This document shows positions 14,109 through 23,240 of a stretch of DNA of 33,892 nt, piece after piece (position 1 is the stretch's first letter; each line of letters opens with the position of its first letter). A program made the position numbers and the translations under genes. Origin of the DNA: Bacillus glycinifermentans. GTDB lineage: Bacteria > Bacillota > Bacilli > Bacillales > Bacillaceae. Below the pieces are notes generated by a model, which worked only from the letters and a program-made list of their open reading frames with translations, was not told the DNA's origin and did no database searches. The stretch is from assembly GCF_001042475.2 (NCBI RefSeq), contig NZ_LECW02000010.1, positions 1 to 33,892 on the forward strand, given 5' to 3'.

Positions 14109-15977
14109 ATGAAAAATCTGACCGCTTCCGCCCGCCTGAAGGTGAAACAAGATACATGTTTTCTACCGGATCCGGCGGGCGGCGTGTATATCAGAAACAA
14201 TGCCGGATCGTTTCGCATGAAGGGCGCTTCAATCTATCAGTGGATCGACAAATTGCTGCCGATGTTCAACGGAAAACACACATTGGAAGAATTGACAAAC
14301 GAACTAGCGGCTCCATACCGTGACAGGGTGTTTGAAATCGGAAGCACGCTGTATGCCAACGGGTTTGTCCGGGATGTTAGCAAGGACCTGCCTCACCAAT
14401 TGGATGAGTACATCATACAGGCGTTTGCTTCACAAATCGAATTTATCGAAAGCTTCGAGGATTCTGGTGCTTACCGTTTCCAATTGTGCCGCAAGGCGGG
14501 CATATTGGCGCTGGGCTCTGGCTTTTTTCTCGCTTCATTGGTCAGATCATTGTCTGAATCCGGTTTCGCCAACATACACGTTCTCTTTACAGAGGCATGT
14601 CCTGATCATCAAGCCGCTATAGAGGAGCTAAAAGAGCATGCAAGGAAAACGGGCGGTGATGTAGTCGACCTGACAGGTGTACAACATTGGCGGGAAGCCG
14701 TGCGATCGGCGGATTCGATTTTGTATGCTGCAGAAATCGACGATCTACAGGAGTTTCTTGCGCTTCAAACGGTTTGCAGGCAAGAAAAGAAACCTTTTTT
14801 TCCGGCGGTCTGTTTGAAACAGGTCGGGCTGGCGGGGCCTGTTGTGCATGAGGAGGACGATGGATGCTTTGCATCGGCATGGCGGCGGATACACCGATCA
14901 GCGCTTCATGAAGACCGGAAGCTTGAACCCTTTTCGTCCGCAGGAAAAGAGATACTGGCGAATGTAACCGCGTTTGAATTGTTTAAAACGGTTGCCGGAC
15001 TCGATTCTTTAACGAAGCGCAATCAATTTTACCTTCTCGATCTTGCAACGCTTGAGGGCTCCTGGCACCCGTTTCTCCCTCATCCGCTCGTCAGTCCCGC
15101 AGGCGCCGCGGCCGAAAAGGTTCAAGACCTTGAAGAAAGGGTCAAGGAATGTGCCGAGCCGCAAGAAAAAGGACGGCTGTTTCAATTGTTCAATCAGCTG
15201 ACATCGGCAACATCGGGGATTTTTCATCTGTGGGAGGAAAAACACTTAAAGCAGCTTCCGTTGTCACAATGCTTTGTTCAAGCTGCAAACCCGCTGTCGG
15301 AAGGACCTGCCAAGCTTTTGGCCGAGACGGTTTGCGCCGGTTTTACGCATGAGGAAGCGCGCCGTGAAGCCGGACTTACCGGCATTGAAATGTACGGATC
15401 CAAGCTGACGGACTTCTACATCCGTGAAGACGGCTTTCTAGGCGTCGGAACGGGAGAAACGGCAGCCGAAGGCGTGTTGAGGGGATTGCAGAAATGGCTT
15501 GATCACGAGCTGAAGAAGCGTCGAATATCCGGAAAAGAAATGGTGGCTCCTTTATCCTTAAACGCCATCAAGGATAGACGCGCCGAATTTTATTTCAACG
15601 CACTGTCCGTCATCCGCGATGAACCGTTGGTCGGTTTGGGACAGGACATCTCAGGCTTTCCCGTTATATGGGCAAACGCAGGCGGCCGCTGGTACCAAAG
15701 CGCCGGACTAAACATCACGATGGCGCTCACGAAAGCGCTCGAGCGGGCACTTACGGACACACAGCCGATCGAAGAGGATGCTGTCATGTTAACGGAAACC
15801 AGGAAGAATCTCGACATCCCTGTTTATGAAGGTTTGCAGAAAACGCTGCATTCGGCCTTGCACACTATCGAGCAGAATGGTCTGCAGCTGACGGTTTACG
15901 ATTTGCCGATAGAGCCTTTTTTCAAAGAAGCACTCGCAGGCGTTTATGCTGTCCGGGTAAAAAAGGAGGAGGTCTGA
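14109..15977 (+). CDS. Thiazole-containing bacteriocin maturation protein (ocin-ThiF-like)
   Basis: The ATG at 14109 has AAGGAGG six bases upstream. The 622-residue protein starts with a region of about 80 residues (KVKQDTCFLPDPAGGVYIRN, then a winged-helix-like part) that resembles the leader-recognition element of RiPP enzymes. An E1/ThiF-like region follows (LALGSGFFLASLVRSLSESG near residue 130), and a long C-terminal half without familiar catalytic residues. It fits the ocin-ThiF-like family (TIGR03693 as I recall it), always found with the docking/YcaO protein. Its likely job is to bind the precursor leader and present it to the cyclodehydratase. The stop codon overlaps the next ATG (TGATG), so production of the two is coupled. 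Confidence 0.82.
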   Translation: MKNLTASARLKVKQDTCFLPDPAGGVYIRNNAGSFRMKGASIYQWIDKLLPMFNGKHTLEELTNELAAPYRDRVFEIGSTLYANGFVRDVSKDLPHQLDEYIIQAFASQIEFIESFEDSGAYRFQLCRKAGILALGSGFFLASLVRSLSESGFANIHVLFTEACPDHQAAIEELKEHARKTGGDVVDLTGVQHWREAVRSADSILYAAEIDDLQEFLALQTVCRQEKKPFFPAVCLKQVGLAGPVVHEEDDGCFASAWRRIHRSALHEDRKLEPFSSAGKEILANVTAFELFKTVAGLDSLTKRNQFYLLDLATLEGSWHPFLPHPLVSPAGAAAEKVQDLEERVKECAEPQEKGRLFQLFNQLTSATSGIFHLWEEKHLKQLPLSQCFVQAANPLSEGPAKLLAETVCAGFTHEEARREAGLTGIEMYGSKLTDFYIREDGFLGVGTGETAAEGVLRGLQKWLDHELKKRRISGKEMVAPLSLNAIKDRRAEFYFNALSVIRDEPLVGLGQDISGFPVIWANAGGRWYQSAGLNITMALTKALERALTDTQPIEEDAVMLTETRKNLDIPVYEGLQKTLHSALHTIEQNGLQLTVYDLPIEPFFKEALAGVYAVRVKKEEV

Positions 15978-17911
15978 TGGAACGCTCCATTTTGATTGTT
16001 GGCGAAGGAATGATTGCAGAGGATGTGTCAGATCGGCTATCCGGGGAATACGACGTGCACCGCCAGCCGGATTTTGAGGCCGGGGTGCCGGAAGAGACCG
16101 GGCTCGTTCTTATTGTGCATGATGCCTGGCGCCCGTCGTTATATCGTGAGGCCGAGGAAATCTTAAGGCCGGCCGGTATTCCGTGGCTTCGCGGCTTTAT
16201 TTCATTCGGTGAGGGGGTGATCGGTCCCCTCGTTTCCCCCGGAGGTCCTGGTTGCTCGGCATGCGCCGACATGAGACGGTTCATAGCCGGCCCGGACAGC
16301 AACGAAATGCGGGTGCTGGAACAGATCATCACAGACTTTCGCCGCAACCCGTGGGCTTCCAGGGCGGGATGCCGGCACATCGCCCGCTTAATCTGTACAG
16401 AGATCAAGACATTTATGGAACAAGGCCCCGGCAGTTTGGAACAAAAGGTAAGGCTGATCAATTTACTAACGCTTGAATCGACCTCCCACTTTTACATGCC
16501 TGAACCGCTGTGCGAAGTCTGCGGAAGCTGTCCAGACGATACGGCGGAAAATGCCCGCATCTCGCTTCAGCCGTCCCCGAAACCGGATCCGGACAGCTAT
16601 CGTTCGCGCCCGGCTGAGGACATAAAGGACGCGCTGAGAGCCGGATTTCTCGATTCTCGAACAGGGATCTTCAACGGCAAAATGTATGACGCCATCTTGC
16701 CGTTTGCCGATACGATTGTCAACATGCCGTTATGGATCGGAAATGAAGGCGTCGGAGGACGGACCCATTCTTATGAGGAGAGCGAATTAACAGCGGTATT
16801 AGAAGGCTTGGAGCGATATTCGGGAATTAAACCGCGCGGCAAGCGGACGATGACGTTTGATTGCTACCGCAATGTAAAGGATCAGGCGCTTGATCCGAGA
16901 AAGACCGGGCTGCATGATGAAGGGCAATATGAACAGCCTGCTTTCCCCTTCAGGCCATTTGATCAAGACCGGCCGCTCCATTGGGTATGGGGCTATTCAT
17001 TTTCAGAGAAGCGGCCGATTTTGGTTCCGGAATCGCTCGCTTATTACAGTCTCGGCCGGGAAGACAGCTTCGTTTATGAAACGTCAAACGGATGTTCAAT
17101 GGGCGGAACGCTTGAAGAGGCAATTTTCCATGCCATATTGGAAGTCGTTGAACGGGATTCCTTTCTGCTGACATGGTATGCAAGGCTCCCTCTCCGTGAG
17201 ATCGACCTTCGCTCGTGTGAACATGCGGAATTGAGAATCATGACTGAACGGGTGCGCGCAGTGGCCGGATACGATCTTCATGTCTATAATTCGACGATGG
17301 AACACGGCATTCCAAGCATTTGGGCGGTCGCCAAAAACAGAAAGAGGGACGGTTTGAATCTTCTTTGCACGGCGGGCGCACATCCCAATCCCGTCATAGC
17401 CGTCAAAAGCGCGCTTCATGAACTGGCGGGGATGATGCTGAAGTACGATTCGCGGCTTGAAGCCGAAAGGGGCAAATATGAGGAGATGCTGCAAGACCCT
17501 TTTTTAGTTCAGAACATGGAAGAACACAGCATGCTGTACGGTTTGCCCGAAGCCGAGGAACGCCTCCGTTTTTTACTGGATCAGCATCAGAAGCCGCAAA
17601 CCTTTCAAGAAGCGTTTAAACAAGTGGCCAAAAACCGCGATATAAAAGAGGATCTTGAGGAATTCCTTGACATATTCCGCCGGCTGAACCTTGAGGTGAT
17701 CGTTGTTGATCAAACATCGCCGATCACAAAGCGCAATGGTCTGTATTGCGTGAAAGTGCTCATTCCGGGGATGCTGCCGATGACATTCGGGCACCGCCTT
17801 ATCCGCTTGGCCGGACTTGAGAGGGTGTTCACAGTTCCGGTGAAGCTCGGGTTTATGAAAGAGGCGCTGACACCCGGCGAGCTGAACCCCCACCCTCACC
17901 CGTTTCCTTAA
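15977..17911 (+). CDS. TOMM docking protein fused to YcaO cyclodehydratase
   Basis: A 644-residue fusion. Residues 1-195 form the docking (E1-like C-terminal) domain with a probable zinc site: Cys93 and Cys96 (CSAC) and Cys179, Cys182 (CEVC), with Cys185 nearby. Residues from about 235 to the end are a YcaO domain: the ATP/Mg-binding acidic motif EESELTAVLEGLER (267-280), a second EEAIFHAILEVVERD (380-394), and the C-terminal proline motif NPHPHPFP typical of azoline-forming YcaO proteins. These enzymes use ATP to phosphorylate the backbone amide oxygen during cyclisation of Cys (and Ser/Thr) to azolines. It is the cyclodehydratase for the precursor at 13651. The ribosome binding site is AAAAGGAGGAGG. 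No thiazoline dehydrogenase is encoded nearby. Confidence 0.92.
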   Translation: MERSILIVGEGMIAEDVSDRLSGEYDVHRQPDFEAGVPEETGLVLIVHDAWRPSLYREAEEILRPAGIPWLRGFISFGEGVIGPLVSPGGPGCSACADMRRFIAGPDSNEMRVLEQIITDFRRNPWASRAGCRHIARLICTEIKTFMEQGPGSLEQKVRLINLLTLESTSHFYMPEPLCEVCGSCPDDTAENARISLQPSPKPDPDSYRSRPAEDIKDALRAGFLDSRTGIFNGKMYDAILPFADTIVNMPLWIGNEGVGGRTHSYEESELTAVLEGLERYSGIKPRGKRTMTFDCYRNVKDQALDPRKTGLHDEGQYEQPAFPFRPFDQDRPLHWVWGYSFSEKRPILVPESLAYYSLGREDSFVYETSNGCSMGGTLEEAIFHAILEVVERDSFLLTWYARLPLREIDLRSCEHAELRIMTERVRAVAGYDLHVYNSTMEHGIPSIWAVAKNRKRDGLNLLCTAGAHPNPVIAVKSALHELAGMMLKYDSRLEAERGKYEEMLQDPFLVQNMEEHSMLYGLPEAEERLRFLLDQHQKPQTFQEAFKQVAKNRDIKEDLEEFLDIFRRLNLEVIVVDQTSPITKRNGLYCVKVLIPGMLPMTFGHRLIRLAGLERVFTVPVKLGFMKEALTPGELNPHPHPFP

Positions 17912-17972
17912 CATTTGCCATTTTTGACCGTTTTGCTTTATCATAAAGCAGAACTTTTTAGGCGGTGGTCAC

Positions 17973-18455
17973 ATGAAACAGGAATACAAACGGCCCGTTA
18001 TGTTCGCTGCGGCCGTTTTCTTTGTCTTTTGCTCCATTTATTTCGGCACAAGGCTGATCGCTTTTTACTCCGCGGAGTACCCGAAGTGGACCGGAAAAAG
18101 CCGGGACGGAAATTGGCAGGCCGTGATAAAAAAAAGCGGCGACGCCCCGGGTTTCAGCGGAAATTTATATTGGACCGGCAGTCGCACCTCTCTTCGCGAG
18201 ACGTATTTGGAAAGATTGGTTGTTACATTTGATGATGAAGTCGCCCTCAGTTCAGACATCGAAACGCCGATGGTCGATTATTCAGGAGGCACGTTTCCTG
18301 ACGGAAGTTTAAAAGAAGAATCGGTTTCCTTTTTAGAAAGAATACGGGAGGCTGAACTAAAAGGGCATGATATTACCGTTCAATTGACATGGAGACAGGG
18401 AAAGCATGCGGATCATGCCGAGTTTGCGCTTGATAAGCGAACGCTGTTTCACTAA
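17973..18455 (+). CDS. Single-pass membrane protein of unknown function
   Basis: A 160-residue protein with one N-terminal membrane segment (about residues 8-28, VMFAAAVFFVFCSIYFGT) and a C-terminal domain of about 130 residues predicted outside the cell, rich in beta-type alternation. The Cys in the segment is not in a proper lipobox, so it is more likely a signal anchor than a lipoprotein. The ribosome binding site AGGCGGTGG is mediocre. It follows the YcaO gene by 60 bases on the same strand, with a short hairpin TGCTTT/AAAGCA between. I do not recognise the family. Position makes it a candidate immunity or accessory gene for the bacteriocin, but nothing in the sequence proves this. Confidence 0.6.
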   Translation: MKQEYKRPVMFAAAVFFVFCSIYFGTRLIAFYSAEYPKWTGKSRDGNWQAVIKKSGDAPGFSGNLYWTGSRTSLRETYLERLVVTFDDEVALSSDIETPMVDYSGGTFPDGSLKEESVSFLERIREAELKGHDITVQLTWRQGKHADHAEFALDKRTLFH

Positions 18456-18460
18456 ATGCA

Positions 18461-18484
18461 GGCGGAATGACATTACATTCCGCC
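18461..18484. terminator. Hairpin between convergent genes
   Basis: GGCGGAATG pairs with CATTCCGCC over a 6-base loop. No real T-run is present on either side, so termination may be partial. It overlaps the end of the epimerase gene. Confidence 0.5.
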
Positions 18485-19453
18485 GATCGTGATTTTGCTT
18501 CTCATCGTCAGCTCCTCATTCGTCCCCAAAGCCCGAAAACCGGTGATATCGGCGGGCAGATCAAGGTTCGGGGCGTTTGTCATCCACGTATAAGGCTCCA
18601 GACAAAGCAAGTCTTCCTGATCCGTTTTCCCATTATAGACGACCCAATGTTTAAAATGCCTGTCAACCTCATAACTGACGCGGATCCCGGCCAGGCGGTC
18701 GCGGATTTCGGCCGTGCTGTTTCCTTCTTGGTCATGTTCGGCTGCCAATATATCGTCAAGCCGGTCTCCTGCTGCCGATCTGCCTTCTGTAAATTCATCC
18801 GTTACGCTGAATTCCCCTGTCGGAAGCAGCCGGTCCGACAAATCCCATTTTTTCGAAGCCGGAAGCGAAAACACGCATTGCGTTTTATCCCCCTCCTTAT
18901 TAAACGGGTAGCAAAAGGAAGTGTGGTAACCGAGTCCGAGCGGCATCGGATCTTCCCCGTGATTGACAACCGACGCGTCCACCGAGAGATTCGGCCCTTC
19001 CAAAATATAGGTCATTGTGATCGAAAACGAATGCGGAAATATGCGCCTGATCTCCGGACGATCATCGGCATTCAGCATGGTTTGGGCGATGATCTTCTCT
19101 CCTTCTGCCTCCGCTTTTTTCACCGTCCATTTTTTATCATAAAGAAATCCGTGCAAATGGTTTTGCAGCGGTTTTTCATTGATTGGCAGCGAATACGTTT
19201 TTCCCTCGTATGTAAACTTTCCGTGATCGATCCGATTCGGCGGAAAAAGGATGGGAATCCCGAACAAGCATGGATTTTCATCATATTCTCCCTTTGTTTC
19301 CGGCGTTTTTAACAAATGTATTCCTTCAGGTTTCCACTTCAATGAAATCAAATTGCTTCCCAAGCCAGGCACAAGTAATGCTTCCAAATAATCGTTTTCA
19401 AGCAATAGCGCATCTTCGTTTAAAAAGCGGTGCTTTCGTACGGTGCAGGACAT
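18473..19453 (-). CDS. Aldose 1-epimerase family protein
   Basis: The ATG at 19453 is chosen (MSCTVRKHRF) because GGGAGG lies nine bases upstream. The 326-residue protein is a galactose-mutarotase-fold enzyme: an early LVPGLGSNLISLKW, a GIPILFPPNRI motif, His in QNHLHGF (about residue 100), His in LGYHTSF (about residue 180) and Glu in CLEPYT (about residue 295). These are the substrate and acid/base positions of aldose 1-epimerases, which interconvert alpha and beta anomers of sugars. It probably acts in the cytoplasm on a hexose or sugar phosphate. It is convergent with the preceding gene and belongs to the segment that separates nhaX from nhaC. Confidence 0.8.
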   Translation of the reverse strand: MSCTVRKHRFLNEDALLLENDYLEALLVPGLGSNLISLKWKPEGIHLLKTPETKGEYDENPCLFGIPILFPPNRIDHGKFTYEGKTYSLPINEKPLQNHLHGFLYDKKWTVKKAEAEGEKIIAQTMLNADDRPEIRRIFPHSFSITMTYILEGPNLSVDASVVNHGEDPMPLGLGYHTSFCYPFNKEGDKTQCVFSLPASKKWDLSDRLLPTGEFSVTDEFTEGRSAAGDRLDDILAAEHDQEGNSTAEIRDRLAGIRVSYEVDRHFKHWVVYNGKTDQEDLLCLEPYTWMTNAPNLDLPADITGFRALGTNEELTMRSKITIGGM

Positions 19454-19606
19454 CCTTTGTTTCCTCCCTTTCGTCGTTCGGTACAGGCATCCATCCAAGC
19501 GTTGATGCTGCCTTTAGCTTATTATATCTAAATAAGGCAACGCTTACAAAAAGCGGTGGTGAAAAATGTTTGAAATATTTTAATTTAAATAAACCTCCTA
19601 TCTTTC

Positions 19607-19615
19607 TGTTATAAT
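19607..19615 (+). promoter_or_regulatory. Extended -10 promoter for nhaC
   Basis: TGTTATAAT, an extended -10 (TG-N-TATAAT) about 63 bases before the nhaC start. There is no clear -35. Confidence 0.5.
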
Positions 19616-19677
19616 ACGTTTACGCACAAAAGCATAAAAGGATTAAAGAATGATATTTTTGTAATGAGGTGTATAAT

Positions 19678-21039
19678 TTGTCCAACGAAAAACGCTTATC
19701 GTTTTCTATATCGGCTTTTTTATTTTTGACCATCCTATCGATTATATTTATATGCTTATTTATGTTTCATGCCGAACCGCATATGCCTTTATTGATCTGT
19801 ATCGGATTTTTGGCGGTTGTCAGCGTTTTAAAGGGTTTTTCCTGGAAGGAGCTCGAAAGCGGCATCGTTTCCGGTATTAAAAGCGGCGTTCAGCCGATTA
19901 TCGTCCTGGCGCTTATCGGCATTTTAATCGGCGTTTGGGAGTACAGCGGCGCGATCCCGACGGTTACGGTTTACGCGTTGAACTTGATCGAACCGCAATT
20001 TTTGCTGTTGACCGCTTTATTCAGCTGCATGATCATCAGTTCCCTCGTCGGTTCCAGCTTTACGACGGTGAGCACGATCGGCGTCGCTTTAATGGGCGTC
20101 GCTTCAGCGGCCGGCCTTCCGCTGCCATGGGTCGCAGGAGCCGTGATTTGCGGCGCATGCTTCGGAGACAAAATGTCGCCGTTGTCAGATACGACGAATT
20201 TTGCCTCCGGCGTCGGCGAGATTCCGATTTTCAAGCATATCAGACATATGACGGGAACGACGATCCCCGCCCTTCTGATCACCGTTCTGCTGTTCTTTTT
20301 CATGGGGCGGTCTTTAACCATCGCATCAGCATCAACAGAAAACATTGAAACGATTGTTAACGGGATTGAAAACACCGTAGGAATCAGCGCGTGGTCCCTT
20401 TTATCGCCTTTAGTCGTCATTGTGATGGCGGTGAGGCGCATGCCTGTCATTCCTGCACTGGCTGCGGGGATTTTGTCAGCAGGCGTTCTTGCCGCCTTTA
20501 TACAGCCTGATGCCGGCATTTCATCATTTTTATCAGCGATGCAAAAAGGACCGGTGTTTTCAGCCGGAAACGAAGCGGTCGAAAACATTCTGAATCGCGG
20601 CGGGCTCCAATCAATGCTCGGCTCGATCTCCCTGATCATGATCGCGTTTGCGCTCGGCGGGCTGATGGAAAAAACCGGGCTGATTAAGAGCCTTCTCGAA
20701 GGCGTAATCAAAGGAATTCGTTCAAAAGGACGACTTGTGTTTTCAACGGTTTCATCAAGCATCGCCATGAACCTTTTGACAGGCGAACAGTATTTATCGA
20801 TTTTAATACCGGGACAGTCCTTCAAAGCGCTTTACGATAAGCTCGGAATCGACCGCAAACATTTGACAAGATCGCTTGAAGACGGCGGTACACTGGTCAA
20901 TCCCTTGATTCCGTGGGGGGTCAGCGGCGCGTTCATGTCCAGTGCGCTCGGCGTCAGCGTCATTGACTATTTGCCGTTTGTCTTTTTCCTTTATATATCA
21001 CCGCTCTTTTCGATTTTGTTCGGATTCAGAAAACAATGA
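19678..21039 (+). CDS. nhaC: Na+/H+ antiporter NhaC
   Basis: The TTG at 19678 is chosen because TGAGGTG lies six bases upstream; it gives 453 residues, the B. subtilis length as I recall it. The GTG at 19669 overlaps that site. The protein is almost wholly hydrophobic with about eleven or twelve membrane helices. Family features are the SLVGSSFTTVSTIG stretch (about 120-135) and the ICGACFGDKMSPLSDTTNFA segment (about 160-180), which holds the conserved acidic and polar residues thought to carry Na+ and H+. It exchanges internal Na+ for external H+ and supports salt and alkali tolerance. A strong bidirectional terminator separates it from dat. Confidence 0.93.
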   Translation: MSNEKRLSFSISAFLFLTILSIIFICLFMFHAEPHMPLLICIGFLAVVSVLKGFSWKELESGIVSGIKSGVQPIIVLALIGILIGVWEYSGAIPTVTVYALNLIEPQFLLLTALFSCMIISSLVGSSFTTVSTIGVALMGVASAAGLPLPWVAGAVICGACFGDKMSPLSDTTNFASGVGEIPIFKHIRHMTGTTIPALLITVLLFFFMGRSLTIASASTENIETIVNGIENTVGISAWSLLSPLVVIVMAVRRMPVIPALAAGILSAGVLAAFIQPDAGISSFLSAMQKGPVFSAGNEAVENILNRGGLQSMLGSISLIMIAFALGGLMEKTGLIKSLLEGVIKGIRSKGRLVFSTVSSSIAMNLLTGEQYLSILIPGQSFKALYDKLGIDRKHLTRSLEDGGTLVNPLIPWGVSGAFMSSALGVSVIDYLPFVFFLYISPLFSILFGFRKQ

Positions 21040-21043
21040 GAAA

Positions 21044-21081
21044 AGCGCCGTTTCCTTACACAGGAGACGGCGCTCTTTTTT
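21044..21081. terminator. Bidirectional terminator between nhaC and dat
   Basis: AGCGCCGTTTCC pairs with GGAGACGGCGCT (one G-U pair) across seven bases, with AAAA on the left and TTTTTT on the right. Confidence 0.88.
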
Positions 21082-21931
21082 ATGAAAATGCTGCGGTTAC
21101 TGATAAAATGTGCTCCTCTAAAGCTTTTTGCACTTCTTTTGTACGCGGGCCCGGCACCCCTGTTCCGACATTCTGACCGTCGATGACGGTGACCGGAATA
21201 ACCTCGGCTGTCGTCGATGAAATAAACACTTCATCCGCATTCATCAATTCATCTTTTGACATCGCTTTTTCTTTATACTGCCAGCCGTTTTTCCGGATCA
21301 GCTCCAACAGCGTCCTCCTCGTGATGCCGTTTAAAATAAGATTTGTCGCCGGATGTGTGTAAATCACCTGATCTTTGACAGCATATACGTTTGAAGAGGT
21401 CCCTTCCGTCACAAGTCCGTCGCGCACTAAAATCGCCTCAAACGAGGAAGCCTCATGCGCTTTTTGTTTGATCATCACGTTGTATAAAAGATTCAGGCTT
21501 TTAATATCGCACCTCAGCCAGCGCAGATCGTCTTCCGTGATGACGGAAACGCCGTTTTGCTGTTCGTTAACCGGTTTTTTGATCGGGAACGTATAAGCCG
21601 TCACCTGAGGAGCGAGTCCTGCAGGATATTGGTGCTTCCTCGGAGCCGTTCCCCTTGTCGCCTGAAGATAAAGTCCCCCGTCTTGAACCTGGTTGGCCTT
21701 GATGAGCTCTTTCAGATCACTTTGCAGTTCATCTTCTGAAAACGGCAGGTCAATGCGAATTTCCGCAGCGCTTTTGAAAAAACGGGCAACGTGTTCATCA
21801 AGCGTATAAAGCGTTCCGTTATATATGCGGATCACTTCATAAACGCCGTCCCCGAACTGATAGCCTCTGTCTTCAATATCAACCGCACATTCGCTCCGAT
21901 CCATCAGCCGGCCGTTAAAAAGAACTTTCAT
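21080..21931 (-). CDS. dat: D-alanine aminotransferase
   Basis: A 283-residue fold-type IV PLP enzyme. The PLP lysine is Lys144 in [12 protein letters not shown]; the phosphate-binding and cofactor residues are in [10 protein letters not shown] (about 175-184) and [11 protein letters not shown] (about 200); the C-terminal STTAEVIPV motif is typical. The enzyme transfers the amino group of D-alanine to 2-oxoglutarate, giving D-glutamate and pyruvate, and so feeds peptidoglycan and poly-gamma-glutamate precursors. GGGGATGGAG lies before the ATG. It is divergent from yheN across about 270 bases. In B. subtilis the homologue is called dat or yheM. Confidence 0.93.
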   Translation of the reverse strand: MKVLFNGRLMDRSECAVDIEDRGYQFGDGVYEVIRIYNGTLYTLDEHVARFFKSAAEIRIDLPFSEDELQSDLKELIKANQVQDGGLYLQATRGTAPRKHQYPAGLAPQVTAYTFPIKKPVNEQQNGVSVITEDDLRWLRCDIKSLNLLYNVMIKQKAHEASSFEAILVRDGLVTEGTSSNVYAVKDQVIYTHPATNLILNGITRRTLLELIRKNGWQYKEKAMSKDELMNADEVFISSTTAEVIPVTVIDGQNVGTGVPGPRTKEVQKALEEHILSVTAAFS

Positions 21932-22202
21932 TTCTCCATCCCCTTGCTATCAAAATTGGTTTCTCGATTTTCTCCCTTCCATTCTAACATGCCAGTTTCA
22001 TTCTAAATAGTGCAAAAATTCTTAGAACGTCAACTTCCATCATTCAACATTTTCTCTTAAAATTTGATCATTTTTTCGTTGCTCCCGGTATCCAACTTCT
22101 TTCCAATCCTGTATACTTAAACATTGTGGTCCATTATTTTATAAGACTAGCAATCTATTTCATAATGGCATCTGAATAAGAACATGATATGGAGAGAGTA
22201 AC

Positions 22203-23102
22203 ATGCGCCAGGATTCAAAAAAAGCAGCCCCTTCAGCGGCTTATCTGCTGACGAAAACAGCATGTTTTGCCATTTTGTGCCTGATTCTTCTTTACGTCTG
22301 GGATTTGTCGAAGTCCGCAGGCACGCCGGGCAAAAAAGAGCTGACCATGTCGGAAAACAGCCAAATGCGGCATGAAGGGGACAGCATTCCGCTCAAAAAA
22401 GCAACGCACGGCAAGCTTCTCGATCACCTGAGCACAAAGCAGGAAATCGCTGAACGCAAAAAGGAAAAAGAAAAGAAAAAAGAAGCGGCGGAAAAAAAGC
22501 AGGAAAAAACGGTTTATTTGACTTTTGATGATGGGCCTTCAGCCGTAACCCAAACGCTGCTGGATATTTTGGACGAACACGATGTGAAAGCGTCATTCTT
22601 CATGCTTGAGCCAAACATGAAGATTCACAGGAAGGCCGTTCTCAATATGAAGCAAGAGGGCCATGCGCTCGGTCTTCACGGGGTTACACATAACCAGAAG
22701 CTATTTTATAAAGGCGCCAATTCTCCTAATCTGGAAATGAAGCAGGCTCAAAAAACGCTGAAGTCTATTACAGGAGTAAAAACCAGGCTGATCAGAACGC
22801 CGTATGGAAGCAAACCGTCTCTCACCGACGCACAAAAGGAAAAACTGAAAAAAAACGGGTTTATTTATTGGGACTGGAATATTGACAGCCTTGACTGGAA
22901 ATACAGAAATCAACGATATGTCCCCGAAGTCATGAACCAGCTGAACATGATCAAAAACCGGCACACGAAACAGCCGATCGTCATCTTATTGCATGACATT
23001 CCTTCAACTGTTCACTCACTGCCGCTGTTGATCACCAATCTAAAAAACATGGGATATTCATTCGCAACGCTTGATGAGTCAATGACGCCTGTTCACGAAT
23101 AG
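22203..23102 (+). CDS. yheN: Polysaccharide deacetylase YheN
   Basis: A 299-residue protein with an N-terminal signal anchor (about residues 18-34), a highly charged Lys/Glu linker (about 82-102) and a NodB-type carbohydrate esterase 4 domain. Catalytic motifs: LTFDDGPS (106-113) with the metal and base Asp pair, LHGVTH (158-163) with the metal His residues, RTPYGS, DWNIDSLDW and a final ILLHD. Such enzymes remove N-acetyl groups from peptidoglycan or other N-acetylated glycans outside the cell. The domain is anchored to the outer face of the membrane. GGAGAGAG precedes the ATG and a strong terminator follows. The exact substrate is not known. Confidence 0.9.
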   Translation: MRQDSKKAAPSAAYLLTKTACFAILCLILLYVWDLSKSAGTPGKKELTMSENSQMRHEGDSIPLKKATHGKLLDHLSTKQEIAERKKEKEKKKEAAEKKQEKTVYLTFDDGPSAVTQTLLDILDEHDVKASFFMLEPNMKIHRKAVLNMKQEGHALGLHGVTHNQKLFYKGANSPNLEMKQAQKTLKSITGVKTRLIRTPYGSKPSLTDAQKEKLKKNGFIYWDWNIDSLDWKYRNQRYVPEVMNQLNMIKNRHTKQPIVILLHDIPSTVHSLPLLITNLKNMGYSFATLDESMTPVHE

Positions 23103-23114
23103 CCCATCCGCGTG

Positions 23115-23141
23115 ATCCCCTGACAGCAGGGGATTTTTTTT
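23115..23141 (+). terminator. Intrinsic terminator after yheN
   Basis: ATCCCCTG pairs with CAGGGGAT over a 4-base loop, then seven T. Confidence 0.92.
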
Positions 23142-23240
23142 GCAAAAGCGGTTTTGGTCAGTTTATCTGACACACTCGTTGCATTTTAAAACCGGTTGAC
23201 TATATTAGGAAGATAGATTGATATCAAATGAGGTGTTCAG

